NCBI GenBank assembly: GCA_016717345.1
Contig: JADKFR010000001.1
Span: forward strand, 434,001 to 498,000
Direction: 5' to 3'
Length of the DNA stretch: 64,000 nucleotides
Source of the DNA: Propionibacteriaceae bacterium
GTDB taxonomy: Bacteria > Actinomycetota > Actinomycetes > Propionibacteriales > Propionibacteriaceae
Under the pieces are notes generated by a model. That model had not been told where the DNA came from, made no database searches, and saw nothing but the letters and a program-made list of their open reading frames with translations. A program made the translations under genes and the position numbers. Positions 32,471 through 39,867 of the stretch are shown here, one piece after another (within the stretch, counting starts at the first letter, position 1; the number at the start of each line of letters is the position of its first letter).

Positions 32471-33511
32471 TCAGCGGACGGCCAGGGGATCCGGCAGCGG
32501 GATCTGTAGTGCTGCGGACAGCTGTCGGTAGGCCTCGGTCACCTGGGCGTCGGTCGCGAACTCAGGGTCGGGGCAGACGATGTCGTGGTTGAGTCCCGCG
32601 CTAGCGGGAATCCGGTGGACGCTGAGCCGTTCCGGCGGCACTAGCCGGCCCACGAACTCCTCATTGAAGTCGTGATCGATGCTGGGGTCGCCGTCGTTGC
32701 GGATCAACAGGATCGACCCCTGCACCGGAAAGGCCTCATGCTGGAGGCGGCTCTCGGCCCAGATCTGCAGCTCCAGGAACGCCGCGATGCCCTTCAGCGA
32801 ATACCGCGGATAGACCATCCCGGCCACGTTGGCGGCCCCCTTCTCCGGTGACCACCAGTTGTAGGCGTCCACCGGGGAGAGCCTCAACGCCCTGGCCATC
32901 GGTGGGACCAGCCAGCGGGGATAGCCGCCCGGACTCAGCAGCGGAGAGATCAGCACCGATCGGGTGACCTCTCGTCGCTCCAGGGCCGCCCACGTGGCCA
33001 AGGTGCCGCCTCCGGACGCTCCGAGGGCGAGGACCTGCTCCCCCAGTCCCGCCGCGATGTCGATCGAGTGATCGATGAAGGCCCGCAACTCCTCGGCGGT
33101 GATCAGCGAGAAGTCGGCTGTCATCTTGTCGGCGAGTCCGTGGTGAGGCAACCGCGGAACCCAGACGTTGTACCCCTGGTCTGCGTAGGCCCGGGCGATG
33201 AGGCGGAACTCATCGGGGGTATTGGTGTAGCCGTGGAAGATCACGACAGCCGTCTTCGCCCGCTTACCGGTGAGCAACGCGATGCTGCCGCCCTTGGCGA
33301 TCAGGGGTAGCTCGGCTTCGTCCGCCAACGTCTGGTCGATCTGCGCAGCTGCGGTCGAGTAGGAGACGAAAGGTGACGGCCTCGCCCCCAGGGAGGGGTC
33401 GAGGACGGGGGTGAAGAGCAGAATCGACGCTGCCGCGGTGGCGACCAGCAGGAGGGCAACCACGATGGCAAGAAGGCGACCGAGGAGCCTCCAGATGGGC
33501 CGCATTGACAT
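32471..33511 (-). CDS. Membrane-anchored alpha/beta hydrolase
   Basis: Serine hydrolase anchored by one N-terminal helix (LLAIVVALLLVATAAASILL), so its domain is probably extracytoplasmic. The 346-residue product has the oxyanion motif VVIFHGYTNTPDEFRLIARA, substrate-binding PRLPHHGLADKMT, nucleophile elbow LALGASGGGTLATW (GASGG), an acid in IRNDGDPSIDHDF and a late histidine in SAGLNHDIVCPDPEF. Resembles carboxylesterase or lysophospholipase-type hydrolases; substrate unknown. It converges on guaB1 with 13 bp between stops. Confidence 0.83.
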   Translation of the reverse strand: MSMRPIWRLLGRLLAIVVALLLVATAAASILLFTPVLDPSLGARPSPFVSYSTAAAQIDQTLADEAELPLIAKGGSIALLTGKRAKTAVVIFHGYTNTPDEFRLIARAYADQGYNVWVPRLPHHGLADKMTADFSLITAEELRAFIDHSIDIAAGLGEQVLALGASGGGTLATWAALERREVTRSVLISPLLSPGGYPRWLVPPMARALRLSPVDAYNWWSPEKGAANVAGMVYPRYSLKGIAAFLELQIWAESRLQHEAFPVQGSILLIRNDGDPSIDHDFNEEFVGRLVPPERLSVHRIPASAGLNHDIVCPDPEFATDAQVTEAYRQLSAALQIPLPDPLAVR

Positions 33512-33542
33512 CAGGCTAGGAGTCCCCCCTCATCGGTGCCAG

Positions 33543-33557
33543 CGGCAGTGGCTGCCG
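33543..33557 (-). terminator. Possible hairpin terminator of the ctaC-ctaD-ctaF operon
   Basis: CGGCAG-TGG-CTGCCG hairpin just after the ctaF stop on the minus strand. Short and without a clear T-run. Confidence 0.35.
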
Positions 33558-33561
33558 TCGC

Positions 33562-33957
33562 TCAATGCTGGTAATGCCCCCGGTAGTACTCGTAGGCCCA
33601 ACCGCTGAGCGCCCAGATGCCTACTGCACCCCCCAGCAACGTCAACCACCAGCCGAAGACCGGCCCGAGGATCATGAGGGCGAGCACCACTGCGCACCAG
33701 AACGGCCAAATGCTCGACGGCGGGAAGAACCCGAGTTCCCCGGCGCCTTCGATGATCTCGGCGTCCTTGCGATCTTCCAACCGCGGATCCATCTTGCGGG
33801 ACTGGATCAGGAAGTAGACCGACACCATCCCGGCGAACGCGGTGCTCAGGAGCAGCACCATGGTCCCGATGACCTCGTGGGAGGTGAACCAGTAGACCGG
33901 AGTCACAACCCCCAGGAAGACACCGATGAAGATGAAGATCCAGGATTCCGCTTTCAT
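33562..33957 (-). CDS. ctaF: Cytochrome c oxidase subunit IV (actinobacterial CtaF)
   Basis: Small structural subunit of the actinobacterial aa3 oxidase. The 131-residue product has four membrane helices: AESWIFIFIGVFLGVVTPVY, VIGTMVLLLSTAFAGMVSVY, WPFWCAVVLALMILGPVFGW and LLGGAVGIWALSGWAYEYYR, with a charged loop DPRLEDRKDAEIIEGAGELG between the second and third. The start overlaps the ctaD stop as ATGA, so all three oxidase genes are coupled. Confidence 0.95.
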   Translation of the reverse strand: MKAESWIFIFIGVFLGVVTPVYWFTSHEVIGTMVLLLSTAFAGMVSVYFLIQSRKMDPRLEDRKDAEIIEGAGELGFFPPSSIWPFWCAVVLALMILGPVFGWWLTLLGGAVGIWALSGWAYEYYRGHYQH

Positions 33958-35660
33958 CGCGTGACCTCCTCACGGGCGCCCGCTGAATCCAGGCCCTCCT
34001 GGACGGGGTTGACAGGTTCGTCCACCTCGGGATGGTTCACGTCGAACACCGGCGACTCCGAGCGGATCCGAGGCAATTTGGTGAAGTTGAATCGCGGCGG
34101 CGGGCTCGAGGTGGCCCACTCCAACGAGCGGCCCCACCCCCAGGGATCGTCCATCTCAACCTTGGGGGCGTTCCGGGAGATCCACACGTTCCAGATGAAC
34201 GGCAGCATGGAGACGCCGAGCAGGAAGGCCCCGACGGTGGAAACCTGGTTGAGGAAGGTGAAGCCCTCACCGGGGAGGTAGTCGGCGATCCGTCGCTGCA
34301 TTCCCTCAACCCCCAGCCAGTGCTGCACCAGGAAGGTGAGGTGGAAACCGACGAACAGGATCCAGAAGTGCAACTTGCCCAGGCGTTCGTCCAGCATCCG
34401 TCCGGTCAGCTTCGGCCACCAGAAGTAGAAGCCCGCGAACATCGCGAAGACCACCGTGCCGAACAGGACGTAGTGGAAGTGCGCGACCACGAAGTAGGTG
34501 TCGGACACCTGGAAGTCGATCGGTGGGGAGGCCAGCATGATGCCGGTCAGGCCGCCGAACAGGAAGGTGGTCAGGAAGCCGAGCGCCCACAGCATGGGCG
34601 TTTCGAAACTGATCGCCCCGCCCCACATCGTGCCGATCCAGTTGAAGAACTTCACCCCCGTCGGGACGGCGATCATGAACGTCATGAACGAGAAGAAGGG
34701 CAGGTTGACGGCGCCGGTCACGAACATGTGGTGGGCCCAGACGGCGATCGACAGGGCGCCGATGCTCAAGGTCGCCGCGACCAGACCGATGTAGCCGAAG
34801 ACGGGCTTGCGGCTGAACACCGGCAGCACTTCGGTGATGATGCCGAAGAACGGCAGCGCGATGATGTAGACCTCCGGGTGCCCGAAGAACCAGAACAGGT
34901 GCTGCCACAGGATCGCCCCGCCGGTGGCGGGGTCGAGGATGTGCGTGCCGAGGCTCCGGTCGGATTCAAGGACCAGCAGACCGGCGGCCAGCACCGGGAA
35001 GCAGATCAGGATCATGATCGAGGTGACCAGGATGTTCCAGGTGAAGATGGGCATCCGGAACATCGTCATGCCGGGCGCACGCATCGTCATGATGGTGGTG
35101 ACGAAGTTGACAGCACCAAGGATCGTCGACAGGCCCATCAGGTAGAGGCCCATCAGCCACAGGTCGCCACCGACACCGGGCGAGTTGATCGCGTTCGACA
35201 AGGGCGCATACGCGAACCAACCGAAGCTCGCCGCACCCTCCTTGGTGAAGAAGCCGCTGCAGGCGATGATCGAGCCGAACAGGTAGAGCCAATAGCTGAA
35301 GGAGTTGAGCCGGGGGAACGCGACGTCGGGGGCGCCGATCTGCAACGGCATGATCGCGTTCGCGAACGCCACGAACATCGGCGTCGCGAACATCAGCAGC
35401 ATCAGGGTGCCGTGCATCGTGAAGAACTGGTTGAACGTCTCGTAGTGCACGTACTGCAGCCCCGGGAAGGCCAACTCGGCACGAATCACCAGGGCCATGA
35501 ACCCGGCGATCCCGAAGTAGACGAGGGACGTGACGAAGTACATGTTGCCGAGCAACTTGTGGTCGGTCGTGGTCAGCAACTTGACGAACAATGCCCCCCA
35601 CTGGCGCTTCTCGGCCTTGGGGAGGCTGGCCTCCAGGACGGTTCGGGCGGCGACACTCAT
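33954..35660 (-). CDS. ctaD: Cytochrome c oxidase subunit I
   Basis: Catalytic subunit with heme a and the heme a3-CuB centre; reduces oxygen and pumps protons. The 568-residue product has 12 membrane helices, heme a ligand HGTLMLLMFATPMFVAFAN, CuB and cross-link site WFFGHPEVYIIALPFFGIIT (His-Tyr pair GHPEVY of A-type oxidases), CuB histidines in WAHHMFVTG and a3/a ligands in VVAHFHYVLFGTVVFAMFAG. ATG 35660 is preferred to GTG 35663 as GAAGGAG lies 8 nt upstream; it overlaps the ctaC stop as TGATG. Confidence 0.97.
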   Translation of the reverse strand: MSVAARTVLEASLPKAEKRQWGALFVKLLTTTDHKLLGNMYFVTSLVYFGIAGFMALVIRAELAFPGLQYVHYETFNQFFTMHGTLMLLMFATPMFVAFANAIMPLQIGAPDVAFPRLNSFSYWLYLFGSIIACSGFFTKEGAASFGWFAYAPLSNAINSPGVGGDLWLMGLYLMGLSTILGAVNFVTTIMTMRAPGMTMFRMPIFTWNILVTSIMILICFPVLAAGLLVLESDRSLGTHILDPATGGAILWQHLFWFFGHPEVYIIALPFFGIITEVLPVFSRKPVFGYIGLVAATLSIGALSIAVWAHHMFVTGAVNLPFFSFMTFMIAVPTGVKFFNWIGTMWGGAISFETPMLWALGFLTTFLFGGLTGIMLASPPIDFQVSDTYFVVAHFHYVLFGTVVFAMFAGFYFWWPKLTGRMLDERLGKLHFWILFVGFHLTFLVQHWLGVEGMQRRIADYLPGEGFTFLNQVSTVGAFLLGVSMLPFIWNVWISRNAPKVEMDDPWGWGRSLEWATSSPPPRFNFTKLPRIRSESPVFDVNHPEVDEPVNPVQEGLDSAGAREEVTR

Positions 35661-36526
35661 CACTCATGCTCCTTCGCCGTGGGCACGCTGGGGACGGTGT
35701 TGGGATACTCGGGGGCCTTGATTTCGCCGACCTGCCCCAAGGCTTTCAGCCCATTCAGATAGGACGCGTATTCCTCGGAACTCACCACGTGAACCGTGAA
35801 CAGCATCGCGGCGTGATACGTGCCGCACAACTCAGCGCACTTGCCCGAGAAGGTGCCCAATTTGGTGGGGGTGACATCGAAGGAATTCGGGTGTCCGGGA
35901 ATGACGTCGAGCTTGAAGTAGAAAGCCGGGATCCAGAAGGAATGGATGACGTCGGCCGAAACCAGGTTGAACCGCACGGGCTGGTCGATCGGCAGGTAGA
36001 GGTCGGGGATCTTGTCGATCGTTCCCTGCTGATGGACCACGGCGCCGACCTGGGGGTTGGACTCCTCCATGTAGTTGAAGGTCCACGACCACTTCTGCCC
36101 GATCACGTTCACGGTGGTGAGGGGCTTGACCGCGGCGTCGGCTTTGGCCAGCACACCGTTCTGGGTGTTGACGGTGAAGAAGAACAGCACGCCGATGATG
36201 AGGAAGGGAACCAGCGTGTAGAGAAGCTCGATCGGGAGGTTGTACCGGGTTTGGCGGGGGGCTTCGCCGGCATGGCCACGACGAAAGCGCACGACCACCC
36301 AGGCCATCAGGCCCCACACGAAGACCCCGACGACCATCGACGCGATCCAGGCACCCACCCAGAGGTTCCCGATCATGGGAGCCCTGTCACTGGCAGCCTC
36401 GGGCAAACCCACGCGCTGCCATTGGGCGACGGTGTCGGCCGAGCATCCGCTCAGGAGCAGTCCCATCGCCGCCAGGGCGGTGAAGGTCAGACCCCCTGCC
36501 ACCGTGCGATTGTTCCTCAGGCTCAC
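35660..36526 (-). CDS. ctaC: Cytochrome c oxidase subunit II
   Basis: Carries the CuA centre that accepts electrons from QcrC. The 288-residue product is a lipoprotein: signal peptide with lipobox LLLSGC (Cys28 from the GTG start), then two membrane helices (WIASMVVGVFVWGLMAWVVV and LVPFLIIGVLFFFTVNTQNG) and a cupredoxin domain with WSWTFNYMEE and the CuA ligands CAELCGTYHAAML plus the upstream VIHSFWIPAF histidine. GTG 36526 is chosen as GAGGGAAGGG lies 6 nt upstream; an ATG 8 codons earlier lies before that site. First gene of ctaC-ctaD-ctaF. Confidence 0.96.
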   Translation of the reverse strand: MSLRNNRTVAGGLTFTALAAMGLLLSGCSADTVAQWQRVGLPEAASDRAPMIGNLWVGAWIASMVVGVFVWGLMAWVVVRFRRGHAGEAPRQTRYNLPIELLYTLVPFLIIGVLFFFTVNTQNGVLAKADAAVKPLTTVNVIGQKWSWTFNYMEESNPQVGAVVHQQGTIDKIPDLYLPIDQPVRFNLVSADVIHSFWIPAFYFKLDVIPGHPNSFDVTPTKLGTFSGKCAELCGTYHAAMLFTVHVVSSEEYASYLNGLKALGQVGEIKAPEYPNTVPSVPTAKEHE

Positions 36527-36602
36527 GTCACGCCCTTCCCTCGTCGGCATGGCACGTCTTGAGCGCTCAGACTAACGCAAGAATGAGCGCTCCGGCGCCT
36601 CC

Positions 36603-36637
36603 TGACGAGCCGAAAAATCATGTCTTCCGGCTCGTCA
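36603..36637 (-). terminator. Hairpin terminator after erpA
   Basis: Perfect 10-bp inverted repeat TGACGAGCCG / CGGCTCGTCA with a 15-nt loop, 10 bp after the erpA stop and before the ctaC promoter. No T-run follows on the minus strand. Confidence 0.65.
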
Positions 36638-36646
36638 CGGGGTCAC

Positions 36647-36997
36647 TCAGTTGAAGCTGTCACCGCAGGCGCAGGAACCCGTCGCATTGGGATTGTCGAT
36701 CGTAAAACCCTGCTGCTCGATCGTGTCAACGAAGTCGATGGTGGCGCCGATCAGATAAGGAGCGCTCATCCGGTCGGTGACGACGCTGACGCCGTAGAAA
36801 TCGCTCACGACGTCCCCGTCCAGCTTGCGTTCGTCGAGGGCGAGTTGGTATCGCAGACCGGAGCAGCCGCCGGGGGCGACCGAAATCCGGAGGGCCAGGT
36901 CGTCGACCTCCTCGGTCTGAAGCAACGACCTCACCTTGTTGGCCGCAACCTCGGTGAGGGTGATTCCCTCGGTCACGATGTCGGTATCTACGCTCAT
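36647..36997 (-). CDS. erpA: A-type iron-sulfur cluster carrier protein
   Basis: HesB/IscA-family carrier that delivers iron-sulfur clusters to apo-proteins, perhaps to the Rieske protein or LipA encoded nearby. The 116-residue product has the three cluster cysteines: VAPGGCSGLRYQLALDE and the C-terminal NATGSCACGDSF. Start MSVDTDIVTEGITLTEVAAN follows an AAGGA-type site; longer readings upstream are low-complexity. Sits between the glycerate kinase-like gene and ctaC, as Rv2204c does in M. tuberculosis, from memory. Confidence 0.93.
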   Translation of the reverse strand: MSVDTDIVTEGITLTEVAANKVRSLLQTEEVDDLALRISVAPGGCSGLRYQLALDERKLDGDVVSDFYGVSVVTDRMSAPYLIGATIDFVDTIEQQGFTIDNPNATGSCACGDSFN

Positions 36998-37074
36998 GTC
37001 TGTCCGTCCTTCCAGGGCAAGCAACAACCGCAACAACCCGACCCGACGGCCGGATATTCCACGTTGCGGCAAGT

Positions 37075-38040
37075 CTAGGTGGTCTGGCGCCGGGCGCCCA
37101 GCCATCCCCGAGCCACCCTGCGGGCGGCAGCGCTGACACCAGGTGGGTCCGCGAAGGGCGCGCTGATCGCGTAGGCAGCCTCCACCCCGAATGTCCGCAT
37201 CTCACGTCGGCTGAGGCTGGATTCCACCGCGAACACCAGGCAGGGACGCTCGCTCGACTCGGCCAGGCCTGCCACGAAGCCGACGATGGGGCCACCCCGA
37301 TTCCCGACGTGGAAGTCGGTGCAGCCAGTCACCACCACCTCCGCGGCACCCACCGTCGAAGCCAGGCCGGCGATCTCGGCACACAGGTCGACCCCTCCGG
37401 CCAACCGTCCGCCGAGGGCGAGGACGGCGGCTCCTCCGCCCCCGGCCGCCCCCGCGCCGGGGAGGTCGGGCTGCCCGACGTGAGCCAACCACTCGCCCAT
37501 CGACCCCTCGGCGCGCAGCACCTCCGCCGGATCGAGTTTCGCCTCGTAGCCGCGCCGGGCGACTGCCCCGCGAAGGCCGAGCAGCGGTAGGTCGCGCTCA
37601 TCGGCGCGAACCACACCGATCAGGTCGGCTCCGGCGAGCAACCGGCGATGGGCGCTCAGGGCCGCCAGCAGTCCCCTTCCCCCTTGGCCGGCCGTGATGG
37701 CGGTGAGATCGATGATGATCCGTCCTGGGGGGCTGGGGCGGGACGACAGCACTGCACCCAACCACGCCCCCACCTCCTCGCCGGATCCCCCACCAGGGTG
37801 GAGGCCCACGGCCAGGGTGTCCGCGGTGTCGACGCGCCACCGCCCGTCCGAGCGCTGCACCTGCCCGTCCACCAGACCGCTCAGGGCTTCAGCCAAAGGC
37901 TCACCACCCTCGGCCAGCGGCACCACGGCGACCATCACCTCACCGGCGGCCACCCACCCCGAGGCCAGCGCCACCCCGGCAGCGCGGGAATCGAGGTCGC
38001 CGATGGCGTCACTGGCCACCACCACGCGCAGCGCGCTCAC
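37075..38040 (-). CDS. Glycerate kinase-like protein, divergent
   Basis: 321-residue protein related in layout to glycerate kinases (GarK/GlxK) and to Rv2205c by synteny. The N-terminus LRVVVASDAIGDLDSRAAGV matches the family's first strand and helix only loosely, and the usual late motif (VITGEGRxD type) is replaced by VVVTGCTDFHVGNRGGPIVG. A glycine-rich tract AGAAGGGGAAVLALGGRLAG precedes it. So catalysis on glycerate is doubtful and another small substrate or lost activity is possible. Its GTG overlaps the upstream gene's stop (GTGA), so it is coupled to the coiled-coil gene. Confidence 0.65.
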   Translation of the reverse strand: MSALRVVVASDAIGDLDSRAAGVALASGWVAAGEVMVAVVPLAEGGEPLAEALSGLVDGQVQRSDGRWRVDTADTLAVGLHPGGGSGEEVGAWLGAVLSSRPSPPGRIIIDLTAITAGQGGRGLLAALSAHRRLLAGADLIGVVRADERDLPLLGLRGAVARRGYEAKLDPAEVLRAEGSMGEWLAHVGQPDLPGAGAAGGGGAAVLALGGRLAGGVDLCAEIAGLASTVGAAEVVVTGCTDFHVGNRGGPIVGFVAGLAESSERPCLVFAVESSLSRREMRTFGVEAAYAISAPFADPPGVSAAARRVARGWLGARRQTT

Positions 38041-38621
38041 CGGGACCGATCCCCGGCCTGGCGGCCCGTCTCGTCGTCGCTCGGGCCCGACTGGCTCGAC
38101 GCCCGTGGCGGCTGTTCGTAGCGCTGGGGCTCCGTCACCTGGTCGGCCACGAGGCCAGCGGGCTCGGTGGCCAGCGGGTCGTGCCACGGGTCCCCCGAGG
38201 TCTCGTCGGGGCCAACGGCGTCCCGGATCACCTCGTCGGTGGCTGTCCGCCAGCGTCCCAGCGCCTCCCGGGCGCGCCTGGCGGCCTCGTCCGGGTCAGG
38301 TTCGGCCGCAATCGCGTCCCGTTCGGCCCGGAACGACTCGAGGTGGCCGCGGAGGGAGGCGACGACCCGAACCAGGGCCAACTGCTCGGCGGCCAGGGCG
38401 GCGTCCCGGGTGGCTGCGCTGGCGGAAGGGACACTCTGCTGCCGGCGTGCCACATCCAGGCGACGGCGGGCGGCCGCCACCTGGTCCAGTTCCCCGCGGA
38501 CGGCGTGCAGTTCGGCCAGTTGGTGCTGGTAGGCCATCCCGAGCGCGACCATCGCGTCCACGTCCTCCGACGGCAGGGGTCCGGGGATCAGCGAACGCAA
38601 TCTCGCCAAGAGTCCTGCCAT
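38037..38621 (-). CDS. Hypothetical coiled-coil protein
   Basis: 194-residue protein with no signal peptide or membrane helix. Residues about 25-130 are strongly helical and charged (AELHAVRGELDQVAAARRRL, then RVVASLRGHLESFRAERDAI), suggesting a coiled coil. The C-terminal 70 residues are acidic, proline-rich and probably disordered (DETSGDPWHDPLATEPAGLV). GAAGGGG ribosome site before the ATG. Coupled by a 4-bp overlap to the glycerate kinase-like gene. Divergent from the DUF3043 gene. Function unknown. Confidence 0.65.
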   Translation of the reverse strand: MAGLLARLRSLIPGPLPSEDVDAMVALGMAYQHQLAELHAVRGELDQVAAARRRLDVARRQQSVPSASAATRDAALAAEQLALVRVVASLRGHLESFRAERDAIAAEPDPDEAARRAREALGRWRTATDEVIRDAVGPDETSGDPWHDPLATEPAGLVADQVTEPQRYEQPPRASSQSGPSDDETGRQAGDRSR

Positions 38622-38701
38622 CGCGCTCCCCTTCGTCGGTAGTGGTGTCGCTCACCCGGACAGGGCAGGGTAGTCGACGTGACCGCCGCTCCCCGGTGAC
38701 C

Positions 38702-38707
38702 TAGGAT
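38702..38707 (+). promoter_or_regulatory. -10 box of the DUF3043 gene
   Basis: TAGGAT, with a leader of about 60 nt to GTG 38775, where AGGGG provides the ribosome site. Unlike its neighbours this gene is not leaderless. Confidence 0.45.
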
Positions 38708-38774
38708 GATCGGGTCATCGTCGCACTGCGGCCTCCCTTCCCGCGAGGCCCTCCGCTCAAGCCAGGGGTTAGAA

Positions 38775-39347
38775 GTGGCACTGTTCCGCCCGTCCGAGAA
38801 CACCGAACCGGCCGCGGGGGATTCCACGCCCGCCACCCCGTCCGACCCCGCCAAACCGGCGAAGAAGCAGGTCCCGACACCGAGCCGCAAGGCGGCTGAG
38901 GAGGCCCGGCGACAGCGCCTCCACCCAACGCTGACGAAGAAGGAAGCCAAGGCCCAGGAACGGGGGGCGCGCAGCGCTCAGCGCGACGAGCAGTTCAGGA
39001 AGACGGAGTCCCAGCCCGGCAAGGTCCTGATCCGCGACTTCATCGACAGCCGCAAGGGGATCTCCTCGTTCGCGATGCCCATCCTGATGGGCTCCCTGCT
39101 GATCTCGTTGCTGGCGACCAGCCTCGGCACCGTGGTGGTTGCGCTCACCAGTTACCTCACTTGGTTCATCATGTTGTTGATCGCCTTCGACGTCTTCATG
39201 ATGTGGCGGGCGTACAAGAAGCTGCATGCCGAGCGGTTGCCCAACGAGCCGCTGAAGGGCCTGCTCGCCTACGGCCTCAACCGGGCGATCAACCTGCGCC
39301 GGCTTCGCGCTCCGGCGCCTCGGGTCAAGCCCGGGGATACGATCTGA
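38775..39347 (+). CDS. DUF3043 family membrane protein
   Basis: Actinobacterial membrane protein of unknown function, equivalent by position to Rv2206. The 190-residue product starts VALFRPSENTEPAAGDSTPA, followed by a disordered, then very basic N-terminal half (SRKAAEEARRQRLHPTLTKK), a segment DFIDSRKGISSFAMPILMG and two close membrane helices (LLISLLATSLGTVVVALTSY and LTWFIMLLIAFDVFMMWRAY). GTG 38775 is taken because family members begin with MALFRR-like sequence. Confidence 0.88.
   Translation: MALFRPSENTEPAAGDSTPATPSDPAKPAKKQVPTPSRKAAEEARRQRLHPTLTKKEAKAQERGARSAQRDEQFRKTESQPGKVLIRDFIDSRKGISSFAMPILMGSLLISLLATSLGTVVVALTSYLTWFIMLLIAFDVFMMWRAYKKLHAERLPNEPLKGLLAYGLNRAINLRRLRAPAPRVKPGDTI
39338..39343 (+). 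promoter_or_regulatory. Leaderless -10 box of the 67-residue gene
   Basis: TACGAT, 7 nt before ATG 39351, lying over the end of the DUF3043 gene. Confidence 0.6.
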
Positions 39348-39350
39348 TCC

Positions 39351-39554
39351 ATGGCTTACTACTGGGTGACGACTCCGGAGCTCACCGAGGAAGACCAGTC
39401 TGACCTGGGGCTGGACCAGGGGTTCGACGAACAGCAGCACGCCGAAGAGTGGTTGACAGCGTCCTACGCCGAACTGGCGGACTTCGGGGTCCACGCGGTG
39501 GCACTTTTCGATGAAGGTCGCCTGGTGTACGGCCCGATGAGCCTGGAAGCGTAG
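39351..39554 (+). CDS. Small conserved hypothetical protein
   Basis: Acidic 67-residue protein starting MAYYWVTTPELTEEDQSDLG and ending ALFDEGRLVYGPMSLEA. It looks like a compact alpha/beta domain with no cysteines, membrane helix or known motif. Leaderless promoter and normal codon bias support it as real. It follows the DUF3043 gene by 3 bp. Function unknown. Confidence 0.7.
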   Translation: MAYYWVTTPELTEEDQSDLGLDQGFDEQQHAEEWLTASYAELADFGVHAVALFDEGRLVYGPMSLEA

Positions 39555-39867
39555 CCAGACACCGGCCCGGAGCCCCGAGCGGGCCCTGGTCGGTGGCGAG
39601 GCCGGCTGCGTGCCGGCGTCACCTCCGGATTTGACTGCCTTTGTTGCGCTGATCTTCCGCTGACCCCCCCTGCCCAGCCCCCGACTGTCGATCTCGATCT
39701 CGATGGCCATCCAGACACCGTTCCCACCCCTGCCGAGGCACTGGCGGACTTCGATGTGACGGCGCGGATCGCTTCGGACGGCCTGACGCAGCGGCCGGTC
39801 TGGTCCGATTCTCTGATTTTCGTCTGTGTGTTCGAAAAGTGTCGGTGGTGGGGGGTTGGCTTGAGTC
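39555..39867 (+). other. Intergenic region with a protein-like frame lacking a start
   Basis: 313 bp before the DUF222-HNH gene. From about 39650 to 39840 one plus-strand frame has good codon bias (PTVDLDLDGHPDTVPTPAEA, then DFDVTARIASDGLTQRPVW) but no start codon or ribosome site, so it may be the remnant of a gene. The LexA-like box lies at its right end. Confidence 0.4.
39820..39835 (+). promoter_or_regulatory. Candidate LexA (SOS) box
   Basis: TCGTCTGTGTGTTCGA matches 9 of the 12 fixed positions of the actinobacterial SOS box TCGAACNNNNGTTCGA (right half perfect, left half TCG only). It lies 32 bp before the DUF222-HNH start. From memory, SOS boxes also precede 13E12 repeat genes of this family in M. 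tuberculosis. Confidence 0.5.

Noticed and set aside
34032..35762. Long plus-strand open frame opposite ctaD
   Set aside because: Shadow of ctaD; the translation is Arg/Asp/Gln-rich with no motif.
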